From: a bacterium
GTDB taxonomy: Bacteria; Oederibacteriota; PGYV01; DSBP01
Direction of reading: 5' to 3'
Assembly (NCBI GenBank): GCA_011049465.1
Contig: DSBP01000109.1
Span: 1-15,244 of the forward strand
DNA: 15,244 bases
Shown here: positions 1 to 6,448 of the stretch, piece after piece
How the letters are laid out: the number at the start of each line of letters is the position of its first letter
Numbering within the stretch: the first letter of the stretch is position 1
Translations under genes and position numbers: made by a program
The notes under the pieces: model-generated
Seen by the model: the letters and a program-made list of their open reading frames with translations, nothing else
The model's database searches: none
Told to the model about the DNA's origin: nothing

Positions 1-638
1 ATTATATATATATGCATGAAGGAATCATATACGGACATTTATCCTCATACTTGAGGACAAAACAGGCTTACAAAAGGATTGATAAGCCTGAAGGCGCGTA
101 TTTGTTGTCGACGAGGTTTGCCCGGCAGCATATACGAGAGGTATTTCCTCAGAGTGAAAGTACCTATTTTTATGATGATACAGAAGGAATAAGATATACA
201 CTGGTTTTTCACGAAATACCTTTCAACAATGATGAAAGAACCAGGCGGTTTTTTATTGAACTCGCAAATGATTGTCGGGAAATAAACATGGCCTTATGGG
301 AGAATGATTTTGCAAAGGCAGCAGAAAGGGCGGACAGTCTTCTAAGCAGGGATAATGGTGACAGTTTTTTAATCTTGAGAAATACCATTATAAGATATCT
401 TCAGTTTGAGGCATTGAGCCGGATAGGTAAATCTGCCGCAATTATTGAGGCGTTGGCGGATAATGAAAGAAGAATGTTTCAGACGGCTGATTTTATCTTT
501 TTTTTGGGGCAGGACGCGTTTAATTTGCGTGATTATAAGTCGGCGGCACATTTTTTTGAGCGGGCACAGAGAAAAGAGCCGGGTTGGGATGCGCCCAGGC
601 GCATGCTGATCATGATGAGGAAGCATGGATTAATCTAA
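1..638 (+). CDS. Hypothetical protein with TPR-like C-terminus, probably 5'-truncated
   Basis: I do not recognise this protein. The frame is open from the window edge to a TAA at 636-638. The first ATG (12) has no Shine-Dalgarno sequence and is preceded by AT-repeat sequence in the same open frame, so the true start probably lies outside the window. The visible ~208 residues have a mixed N-terminal part (YLLSTRFARQHI, FYDDTEGIRYTLVFHEIP) followed by helical sequence. The last ~50 residues (FFLGQDAFNLRDYKSAAHFF, then ERAQRKEPGWDAPRRM) fit a tetratricopeptide repeat, with the small/aromatic spacing and the helix-breaking Pro expected of a TPR. No signal peptide or membrane segment is visible in this part. 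It may be the tail of a longer TPR-containing enzyme or scaffold. The coding call is firm because the frame is long and its composition is consistent; the function is unknown. Confidence 0.6.
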   Translation, partial: YIYMHEGIIYGHLSSYLRTKQAYKRIDKPEGAYLLSTRFARQHIREVFPQSESTYFYDDTEGIRYTLVFHEIPFNNDERTRRFFIELANDCREINMALWENDFAKAAERADSLLSRDNGDSFLILRNTIIRYLQFEALSRIGKSAAIIEALADNERRMFQTADFIFFLGQDAFNLRDYKSAAHFFERAQRKEPGWDAPRRMLIMMRKHGLI

Positions 639-696
639 AATAATCTGTTTTGTGCGATTGTAGTTTTCGGCCGCGGTTTTTTTATTTTTATATTTA

Positions 697-713
697 TGAT
701 ATAATCGTATCAT
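697..713 (+). promoter_or_regulatory. Extended -10 promoter overlapped by an inverted repeat
   Basis: TGATATAAT at 697-705 is a consensus extended -10 (TGnTATAAT). It sits about 30 bp upstream of the DUF2156/ABC operon, and no good -35 is present (a T-run lies at that distance). The dyad ATGATA-N6-TATCAT (696-713) straddles the -10, as an operator would. AAGGAGA (724-730) is the ribosome binding site for the ATG at 735. The promoter call is reasonable; the operator role is an inference. Confidence 0.55.
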
Positions 714-734
714 TACCTTATTTAAGGAGAACAA

Positions 735-1640
735 ATGAAATTAAAGGATTTGCCGTGGTTCCCTGTGTTTGGCCCGCTTGGGCTTGAGCACAGGGGGATT
801 ATAGAGGAGTATTTTAGGGGGCGCAGGGCAGAGGCGTCTGAACTTAATTTTACAGAGATGTTTATGTGGAGGAAGATACGAAATACTTCAATATGCAGGA
901 TTGGGGAAAGCATGGTCATAAAGGCGGAAAAAGACGGAAGGCTGTTCTTTTATTATCCGCCTCTCGGAATAGATGCGGCAGCCGTCGTTGAAAAACTTCT
1001 TGAAACAGATGATTCTGCCGCGGTTTACGGGCTGACAGCGGAAGAGGCGGGGGTTCTCGGGCTGCCTGCGGAAAAATACAGCATAGAAGCGGACAGAAAA
1101 AATTTTGATTATGTTTATCCCGCGGACGGCCTGCGTGTTCTCGCGGGGAGAAAGTATGACGGCAAGAGGAACCACTTAAAAAAATTTGAGGTGTTAAATT
1201 ATTCTTTTGAGGCAATAAACGGGGACAATATACGGGAAGCCGTTGCTTTCCAGGAAAAGTGGTGCGCTGACAGGCTGTGTGATGATGATATGTCCCTTCA
1301 GGATGAATCCTCCGCCATATGCGAACTGCTCGGAAATTTTGAGGAGTTAAGCGCGTTTGGCGCGCTGCTCAGGGTTGAAGGCGTTGTGCAGGGATATACG
1401 GTAGCGGACAGGCTCAATGAAGATACAGCCGTAGTTATGGTTGAGAAGGCAAATCCCGGCATAAGGGGAATATATCAGGGGTTAAACAGGGGGTTTGTTG
1501 AAAAGTTTCTGGGGGGTTTCAGGTTCATAAACAGGGAGCAGGATAACGGAAATGAGGGCTTGCGAAAAGCAAAGATGTCATATCATCCGGTTAAGTTTGT
1601 GGAAAAGACGGTTATTAAACGCCGCGGCGCGCGGCCCTGA
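735..1640 (+). CDS. DUF2156 / LPG_synthase_C-like (GNAT-fold) protein
   Basis: This 301-residue soluble protein matches my memory of the DUF2156 family (Pfam PF09924), the domain also found at the C-terminus of phosphatidylglycerol lysyltransferases (MprF). Recognisable family blocks are the N-terminal aromatic/FTEMFMWRK segment, the central YVYPADGLRVLAGRKYDGKR followed by N-H-LKKFE, and the C-terminal block around VVMVEKANPGIRGIYQGLNR and INREQDNGNEGLRKAKMSYH. No transmembrane segments are present, so this is the stand-alone cytosolic form, not full MprF. Family members have a double acetyltransferase-like fold and are thought to transfer acyl or aminoacyl groups; the substrate here is unknown. 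The start is supported by AAGGAGA 5 bp upstream of the ATG. It is the first gene of an operon with an ABC exporter (15-bp gap), so its product or activity may be linked to what that exporter moves; this link is inference. Confidence 0.85.
   Translation: MKLKDLPWFPVFGPLGLEHRGIIEEYFRGRRAEASELNFTEMFMWRKIRNTSICRIGESMVIKAEKDGRLFFYYPPLGIDAAAVVEKLLETDDSAAVYGLTAEEAGVLGLPAEKYSIEADRKNFDYVYPADGLRVLAGRKYDGKRNHLKKFEVLNYSFEAINGDNIREAVAFQEKWCADRLCDDDMSLQDESSAICELLGNFEELSAFGALLRVEGVVQGYTVADRLNEDTAVVMVEKANPGIRGIYQGLNRGFVEKFLGGFRFINREQDNGNEGLRKAKMSYHPVKFVEKTVIKRRGARP
1621..1635 (+). other. GC hairpin at the end of the DUF2156 gene
   Basis: GCCGCG-gcg-CGCGGC is a perfect 6-bp stem with a 3-nt loop. It ends 2 bp before the TGA codon (1638-1640) and about 20 bp before the next ATG. 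There is no T-run, so it is not a terminator. It could modulate translation or mRNA stability at the gene junction, or simply reflect an Arg/Gly/Ala-rich tail (RRGARP). Confidence 0.3.
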
Positions 1641-1655
1641 AGAGGGAAAAGAATA

Positions 1656-2414
1656 ATGTTTATAATTGAGGCGAGTGATGTAAAAAAGACATATACTTCG
1701 GGTTTTTTAAAACGGCGCAGGGTTGAAGCGCTTAAGGGGATAACGCTGTCAATTGAGAAGGGGGAAATTTTCGGGTTTTTGGGGCCCAACGGCGCCGGAA
1801 AATCCACTTTTTTAAATATCCTTATGGGGCTGCTGCTGCCGGACTCAGGAGAGATAAGTATCCTGGGAAACAGGCTGAGAGGTTCTGATTATCCGATGAA
1901 GCTTAAAAAAAGAATGAACATGTGTTCGGGAAACCCCAACCTCCCGTGGTGCCTGACTGTCAGGGAAAACCTGCGGTTTTACGCGATGCTTTATGACATC
2001 GCGTCCCGCACACGCGAAAAACGAATATCCGGAATCATTGAGGAGATGGGGCTGTCCAAATACGCTGATACAAGGTTTGACGAGCTTTCAACGGGAAACA
2101 AGCAGAAGCTCTCTCTGGCAAAATCGCTGATAAATGAGCCCGAGATACTTCTTCTTGATGAGCCTACTATCGGGCTTGACCCTGATATCTCGCAAAAAAT
2201 CAGGGTTTATATAAAGAAACTTCACAAGGAAAAGGGAGTCACCGTAATTCTTACGACTCACTATATGAAAGAGGCGGAAGGGCTTTGCGGCAGGATAGCG
2301 TTTATAAACAACGGGGAGATTAAGGCTCAGGGCACAACGGATGAGCTTCAACAGGCGGCAAGCGCCGCAAACATGGAGGAGATGTTCATTGAGCTGGCTA
2401 ATAAGCAGGATTAG
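1656..2414 (+). CDS. ABC transporter ATP-binding protein (ABC-2/drug-export type)
   Basis: This 252-residue ATPase energises the permease encoded next. Seen in the sequence: Walker A GPNGAGKS (43-50), signature LSTGNKQK (144-151), Walker B ILLLDEP with the catalytic Glu at 169, D-loop GLDPD, and the switch His202 in TTHYMKEAE. The Q-loop region reads CSGNPNLPWCLTVRENL, and no glutamine sits where the family usually has one; I recall a related Ser/Asn variant in some ABC-2 exporter ATPases. The architecture, with a single nucleotide-binding domain and a separate permease, is that of NatA/CcmA/DrrA-like exporters. The start ATG at 1656 follows GAAGAGGGA by about 9 bp and lies 15 bp after the DUF2156 stop. 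The 3' end overlaps the permease start by 26 bp, implying translational coupling. The substrate is not predictable. Confidence 0.95.
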   Translation: MFIIEASDVKKTYTSGFLKRRRVEALKGITLSIEKGEIFGFLGPNGAGKSTFLNILMGLLLPDSGEISILGNRLRGSDYPMKLKKRMNMCSGNPNLPWCLTVRENLRFYAMLYDIASRTREKRISGIIEEMGLSKYADTRFDELSTGNKQKLSLAKSLINEPEILLLDEPTIGLDPDISQKIRVYIKKLHKEKGVTVILTTHYMKEAEGLCGRIAFINNGEIKAQGTTDELQQAASAANMEEMFIELANKQD

Positions 2415-3171
2415 CGCGTTTGCCTACAGGAACTATATATTTGCGATACGCAATTTTTTCACGATGACCGAGATATTTTTCTGGCCGGTCATAGGGATTA
2501 TATCAATAGGCATCATGTCGGGTTTTCTGAACCTTGAGCCGCATTACATGAATTTTCTTCTTGCCGGGGCCGTAATATCCGGAGTGCTTCAGGTATCACA
2601 GCTTGATGTGGCTTACGGTTTTCTTTATGACGTCTGGTCAAAATCAACCAAACAGACCTACATAGCTCCGGTAAGAAATTACGACATGATAATAGGCTCG
2701 TGGCTGATCGGCGCGGCGCGTGGGATAATCGCGTTTGCCGGGCTTGCGGTGCTCGCGGGCGCTATATTTAAATTTAACCTGCCGGAGCTAAAATATCTGA
2801 TACCCTCGCTGGCAGGCGTTTATCTGACGGCGATGATAATAGGGATTGTGGTAATTCTTTCGATAATGACATTCGGGCAGAGGATAGATATTATCGCGTG
2901 GATGCTGTCAGTGCTTATGATGCTTATTTGCGGGATTTATTATCCAGTAACATACCTGCCTGCATGGCTCATGAAAATAGCGGAGAGCCTGCCGCTCACC
3001 TACTTTCTCGAATATTTCAGGGCGGGTTACGGGTTTGAACTCACCTTCAGCCACACGCTCGCAAAGGGTTTCGCGCTCTCTTTTGTCTATATTTTTGTCC
3101 TGTTTCTTCTGATTGAGGCCGCTTACAGGCGCGCGAAAAGGACGGGAATGCTGATAAGGCTGTCGGAGTGA
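2389..3171 (+). CDS. ABC-2 type transporter permease, TTG start
   Basis: This is the membrane half of the exporter, about 260 residues, with roughly six hydrophobic segments: EIFFWPVIGIISIGIMSGFL, a stretch around NFLLAGAVISGVLQ, WLIGAARGIIAFAGLAVLAG, YLTAMIIGIVVILSIM, MLSVLMMLICGIYYPVTYLP and FALSFVYIFVLFLLIEA. The YYPVTYLPAWL segment before the last helix is typical of ABC-2 permeases. The frame is open back to an ATG at 2341, but that start has no ribosome binding site and adds an Arg/Gln-rich, 16-residue leader. The TTG at 2389 has GGAGGAG (2375-2381) seven to eight bases upstream and gives MSWLISRISAFAYRNYIF, a normal cytosolic start, so I prefer it. The gene overlaps the ATPase by 26 bp. 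Copy A of the dispersed repeat begins about 4 bp after the stop, and I see no ordinary terminator. Confidence 0.9.
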   Translation: MSWLISRISAFAYRNYIFAIRNFFTMTEIFFWPVIGIISIGIMSGFLNLEPHYMNFLLAGAVISGVLQVSQLDVAYGFLYDVWSKSTKQTYIAPVRNYDMIIGSWLIGAARGIIAFAGLAVLAGAIFKFNLPELKYLIPSLAGVYLTAMIIGIVVILSIMTFGQRIDIIAWMLSVLMMLICGIYYPVTYLPAWLMKIAESLPLTYFLEYFRAGYGFELTFSHTLAKGFALSFVYIFVLFLLIEAAYRRAKRTGMLIRLSE

Positions 3172-3174
3172 ATT

Positions 3175-3418
3175 GTCTTTACTTGAGGTGGGCCGGGGCA
3201 GGCAGCGGAGAAATTTTGCCGATTTACATCGGCGGCGAGCCTGTTCATCCGGTGACTCGCGGACATGCGCGGTTAGGCTTGCGCGGGTTTTAGGGCGGTT
3301 TGAACGCTGACGTGCTTTGATGTTTGGGATGGCGTTGAATAGCGCGCAGCACAGACGCGCCCTGAGTTCTCGACGAAATTTTCCGCTACCCACCCCGTCC
3401 TGCGATGGTTGCACGTTA
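3175..3418. repeat. Dispersed ~244-bp intergenic repeat, copy A
   Basis: This block aligns end to end with 9384-9626. I count about 29 differences by eye, or roughly 88% identity, with only 1-nt gaps. It starts at TGTCTTT and ends at CGTTA. Near its ends lie inverted arms of about 30 bp: 3191-3221 (GGCCGGGGCAGGCAGCGGAG, then AAATTTTGCCG) against 3371-3400 (CGACGAAATTTTCC, then GCTACCCACCCCGTCC). The arms carry several mismatches here and are nearly perfect in copy B. Internal stems include GCCGAT-ttac-ATCGGC and GCGAG/CTCGC. A long minus-strand open frame crosses it, but the corresponding frame in copy B is shifted, so it is probably non-coding. It begins directly after the permease stop. Confidence 0.85.
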
Positions 3419-3472
3419 CAGCAATACTTGTTTAGCAACCTCCAAAAACCAATTCGTTTCTTTGCCGTCCAC

Positions 3473-3500
3473 TTGTAAATTGTAAATTCCAAATTCAAAC
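3473..3500. repeat. Four imperfect 7-bp tandem repeats
   Basis: TTGTAAA, TTGTAAA, TTCCAAA and TTCAAAC follow one another with no gap in the stretch between repeat copy A and the tRNA promoter. On the opposite strand they fit TTNNAAN, the formula of the longer heptad array at 7606-7661. With four units the array is short, but its phase is exact. Confidence 0.5.
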
Positions 3501-3527
3501 TGCCCTTACGAAGTGCTATAAATACTA

Positions 3528-3556
3528 TTGAACTTTCCCCCTGTTCGGTATAAAAT
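3528..3556 (+). promoter_or_regulatory. Promoter for tRNA-Val and probably the kinase operon
   Basis: TTGAAC (3528-3533) and TAAAAT (3551-3556) are 17 bp apart; TATAAA at 3549 is an alternative -10 with 15-bp spacing. Transcription would begin about 10 bp upstream of the mature tRNA 5' end at 3575. No other promoter of similar quality is seen before the kinase gene. Confidence 0.6.
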
Positions 3557-3574
3557 GTGACTGCGTTATTTGCA

Positions 3575-3651
3575 GGGCCGGTAACTCAGTTGGTTAGAGT
3601 GCCATCCTCACACGATGGAAGTCAGCAGTTCGAGTCTGCTCCGGCCCACCA
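3575..3651 (+). tRNA. tRNA-Val (anticodon CAC)
   Basis: The 77-nt sequence folds as a complete cloverleaf. The acceptor stem is GGGCCGG/CCGGCCC and the D stem ACTC/GAGT. The anticodon stem is CCATC/GATGG with loop CTCACAC, giving anticodon CAC, which reads GUG valine codons. The variable loop is AAGTC, and the T stem AGCAG/CTGCT carries loop TTCGAGT. Discriminator A and the CCA end are encoded (3648-3651). No terminator hairpin lies between it and the histidine kinase 44 bp downstream, so the tRNA may be processed from the 5' leader of that mRNA. Confidence 0.95.
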
Positions 3652-3695
3652 CTTTGGGCTGAAATGACAAAAAACCAGGAAGAGAAAGGGACACA

Positions 3696-5840
3696 GTGGC
3701 TGAAATCGAGCGTAAGGAAAAAGAGATAGATTCATCAAAGCTTTTTAACATACGCGTCTGGGAGGGGATTCAGTACAAGTTTTCCAAGGATCTGGGCATA
3801 GCCATAAAGGTCATGTCAGAAGACGGGAAAATAAATACTGTCGAGACCAATTTCTCCGAATTTTACCAGATTTTAACATCCACCGAAAAAGGCATACGCC
3901 TCTGTGAATTTTCCATAGATTCAATAGACAAGGAATCAAAGTTTGTAAGGCTTTATGCTGACTGCGTCTATTACTGCACGACGACATACTTTTACGGCAA
4001 GAAGTTTTATATTTTTGTGGGAATACGCGACAGGGCGGCTGACGAGGCCCTTGTTAAGAAGCTTGCTGCTGAGGCGGGCGTTGATTTCAAGGACCTTTAC
4101 AGGGCATACCTTGAGCAGCTTACGTTTTCCGAAGCAAAGCTGATAAACTTAGCCGACCTCATAGTGGATTTATTCAATATTGTGATTGAACTATCGGTGC
4201 AGGAATACATAACACAGATGGCAAACAAACAGAAAGAGGAAGAAATTGCGAAGATGAGCGCTCTTATGGAAGCCTCCGTCATTATCAACTCCACCAGGAA
4301 CCTTGAAGAACTGCTTAAGATAATAATGCAGTCAGCGGAAAAAGTCATGCAGGCAGAGGCATCTTCGGTTTTCTTGATTGACAGCGAGAACAACGAGCTG
4401 TTTTTTGAGATTGCAACGGGGCCAAAAGAGGAAGAGGTAAAAAAGATAAGGCTGAAAATGGGAGAGGGCATAGCCGGCTGGGTGGCTTACACCGGCGAGG
4501 CGCTTCTTGTTCCGGATGTCTCCGCTGACCCAAGGTTCGCGAAGCGTGTTGACGAGCAGACGCAGTTTATCACGCGGTCGGTAATATGCGTGCCGCTCAA
4601 GGTGAGGAACCAGACAATAGGGGTTGTGCAGGTACTGAATAAAATAGGCGGAGCCAGTTTTTCAAAGAGCGAGATTAAGTTTCTTGAGGCGCTTGCTTCA
4701 CAGGCGGCGATTGCCATTGAAAACACCAATCTCTACGAGCATCTCGAGGAGCGCGCCGAGCAGCTGAATAAAGAGTTAAAACGCGCCAACGTCAACCTTT
4801 CAATTGAAAAGCTCAGGATTGAGTCAATCGTCCAGTCAATGGATGACGGCGTACTCGCGGTAGACAGGGAAAACAATATTGTCATGCTTAACAGGGTGGC
4901 TGAAAATACATTCAATGTGCAGACCGCGGATGTATTCGGGAAGTTTGTCGGGGATTTTATCAAGATAAAAGCAATAATAACAAATTTCATGACCGTGCTT
5001 GACGCCAAGACCACGATGAGAAATGAAGTAATGATTAAGATGGGTGAAAGGGAGCACATATTCGCTGCCGTATTCACGCCCATTATCAGCCAGAGGGGGG
5101 AGGCGGAAGGGAGCGTCGCTGTTTTCAGGGATGTTACCGAGATAAAAGAGCTTGATAAGATGAAATCGGAGTTTTTAAATATGGTATCTCATGAGCTCAG
5201 GACTCCGCTTACGCCCATACAGGCATATTCAGAGCTTATGATGGTAAGGGCCGTTGACCCGGAAAAGGTAAAAAATTACGCGGATATAATAAATAAAGAG
5301 ACACAGAGGCTGGGAGCTCTTATAGGCGACCTGCTTGACCTGTCAAGAATAGAGTCGGGAAAAGGGCTGAGCCTCATGATAGAAGAGATGGATTTTGCCG
5401 AGTTATTAAAGACTGTTTATGAAACATACAGAAACGCATCTCCCAAGCACAAAATTATTTTGACAATGCCCGAAAAAAGTGAGATAATAGAAGTTGATAA
5501 AAACAAGATAATACAGGTAATGACAAATCTTTTGTCGAATGCCATAAAGTATTCCCCTGAAGGGGGAGAAGTTAAGATAGAAATGACGGAGAGGGATAAA
5601 AAAATATTTGTAAGCGTAAAGGACCGGGGGCTTGGAGTGTCAAAGGAAGACATACCAAGGATATTTGAAAAATTTTACAGGGTTGAAAGCGATGCGATTA
5701 AAAAGATAAGCGGGACAGGAATAGGGCTCCCGATAGTAAAATACATACTCGAGCTTCATAACGGAGGAATTGAGGTTAAAAGTGGCGTAAATGAAGGGAG
5801 CGAGTTTATATTCTGGCTTCCGAGAATAAAGCACAAGTAA
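3696..5840 (+). CDS. Soluble sensor histidine kinase (PocR-like, GAF, PAS, HisKA, HATPase_c)
   Basis: This 714-residue kinase has no transmembrane segment and should sense a cytoplasmic signal. Residues ~12-175 resemble a PocR ligand-binding domain: TNFSEFYQIL, KGIRLC, a second Cys-containing strand with C90 and C94, then the ending LAAEAGVDFKDLYRAY. A GAF domain covers ~188-345 (LKMGEGIAGWVAYTGEALLV, then PDVSADPRF). A short coiled coil follows at ~347-370, then a PAS domain at ~372-482. The HisKA motif SHELRTPLTP carries the phospho-acceptor His499. The ATPase domain shows the N box NLLSNAIKYS (611-620), G1 DRGLGV (643-648), F box IFEKFYR (656-662) and G2 GTGIGLPI (673-680), so it should be active. 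The start is GTG 3696, preceded by GAAAGGGA; a nearby ATG (3664) is out of frame. The response regulator gene follows after 26 bp and is the likely partner. The PocR call is from pattern memory and is less certain than the rest. Confidence 0.93.
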   Translation: MAEIERKEKEIDSSKLFNIRVWEGIQYKFSKDLGIAIKVMSEDGKINTVETNFSEFYQILTSTEKGIRLCEFSIDSIDKESKFVRLYADCVYYCTTTYFYGKKFYIFVGIRDRAADEALVKKLAAEAGVDFKDLYRAYLEQLTFSEAKLINLADLIVDLFNIVIELSVQEYITQMANKQKEEEIAKMSALMEASVIINSTRNLEELLKIIMQSAEKVMQAEASSVFLIDSENNELFFEIATGPKEEEVKKIRLKMGEGIAGWVAYTGEALLVPDVSADPRFAKRVDEQTQFITRSVICVPLKVRNQTIGVVQVLNKIGGASFSKSEIKFLEALASQAAIAIENTNLYEHLEERAEQLNKELKRANVNLSIEKLRIESIVQSMDDGVLAVDRENNIVMLNRVAENTFNVQTADVFGKFVGDFIKIKAIITNFMTVLDAKTTMRNEVMIKMGEREHIFAAVFTPIISQRGEAEGSVAVFRDVTEIKELDKMKSEFLNMVSHELRTPLTPIQAYSELMMVRAVDPEKVKNYADIINKETQRLGALIGDLLDLSRIESGKGLSLMIEEMDFAELLKTVYETYRNASPKHKIILTMPEKSEIIEVDKNKIIQVMTNLLSNAIKYSPEGGEVKIEMTERDKKIFVSVKDRGLGVSKEDIPRIFEKFYRVESDAIKKISGTGIGLPIVKYILELHNGGIEVKSGVNEGSEFIFWLPRIKHK

Positions 5841-5866
5841 AGCATATTAATTCAAGGAGGAACAAG

Positions 5867-6280
5867 ATGGCAGAAAAGAAAAAGATTGTAGTTGCGGATG
5901 ATGAGCCTTTTATTCTATCGGCACTGCAGGATACCCTATCTGATGATTACAGTGTTTATACGGCGTCAAACGGAAGGCTTGCCATTGAGACCGTCGCCAA
6001 GGTAATCCCGGATATGATCATACTTGACGTGATGATGCCGGAAATGGACGGGCTTGAGGCCTGCAAAAACCTGAAAAAGGAAAAGATTACATCAGGAATA
6101 CCTGTTATTCTGCTCACCGCAAAAGGACAGATAACCGATATTGAAAAGGGCTTTAAATCAGGAGCTGACGCGTATATAGTAAAACCCTTCTCACCTGCGA
6201 GGCTTATAGAAAAGGTTGAGGAAATATTTGAAAAAGTAGAGATGAGAAAAAAGATAGTAGAAGAAAAGAAAAAGGGATAA
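5867..6280 (+). CDS. Single-domain response regulator (CheY-like receiver)
   Basis: This 137-residue receiver domain has no output domain. Seen are the acidic pocket D11-D12, the phospho-acceptor D54 in IILDVMMPEMDG, the switch T84 in LLTAKG, and K106 in the KPF motif, so every residue needed for phosphorylation is present. The C-terminal tail is Lys/Glu-rich (MRKKIVEEKKKG). CAAGGAGGAACA precedes the ATG, and the gap to the kinase gene is 26 bp. The gene is closed by a terminator starting at its stop codon. It probably acts by protein-protein contact or as a relay, as CheY- or Spo0F-like proteins do; the target is not encoded in this window. Confidence 0.95.
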   Translation: MAEKKKIVVADDEPFILSALQDTLSDDYSVYTASNGRLAIETVAKVIPDMIILDVMMPEMDGLEACKNLKKEKITSGIPVILLTAKGQITDIEKGFKSGADAYIVKPFSPARLIEKVEEIFEKVEMRKKIVEEKKKG

Positions 6281-6319
6281 TACAAAAAAGCCCGCAAAAA
6301 GGGGGGTTTTTTGTATTAT
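6277..6319. terminator. Rho-independent terminator after the two-component genes
   Basis: A 17-bp stem with one mismatch (6277-6293 against 6303-6319) has a 9-nt loop and A/T tracts on both arms (ACAAAAAAGCCC and GGGGTTTTTTGT). The symmetry would allow termination in either direction. It overlaps the response regulator stop codon. Confidence 0.85.
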
Positions 6320-6368
6320 GGTAAGTGAAAAAAAGCACAATAAAACAGAAAAAAATATAAAAAAGAGC

Positions 6369-6397
6369 TTGACAGAAAGTTCTTTAAATGATATGAT
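6369..6397 (+). promoter_or_regulatory. Strong sigma70-type promoter for the serine operon
   Basis: TTGACA (6369-6374) and TATGAT (6392-6397) are separated by exactly 17 bp, and an A-rich stretch (6327-6366) upstream could act as an UP element. The start of transcription should fall near 6404. The short leader contains GTGA-N6-TCAC (6411-6424), and the site AAGGAGGT (6433-6440) lies 8 bp before the ATG at 6449. Confidence 0.85.
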
Positions 6398-6448
6398 TTA
6401 TACAAAAGAAGTGAAAAAAATCACACACTTTGAAGGAGGTATCAGAAA

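Noticed and set aside
664..690. Possible terminator (CGGCCGCGG followed by a T-run)
   Set aside because: The short overlapping palindromes leave no room for a loop, and no proper stem forms before the T-run.
2908..3498. 196-residue minus-strand open frame
   Set aside because: It is antisense to the permease and runs through repeat copy A. The matching frame is shifted in copy B, there is no ribosome binding site, and no domain is recognisable.
3664..3700. ATG at 3664 as start of the histidine kinase
   Set aside because: It is not in frame with the kinase; GTG 3696 is in frame and has GAAAGGGA upstream.
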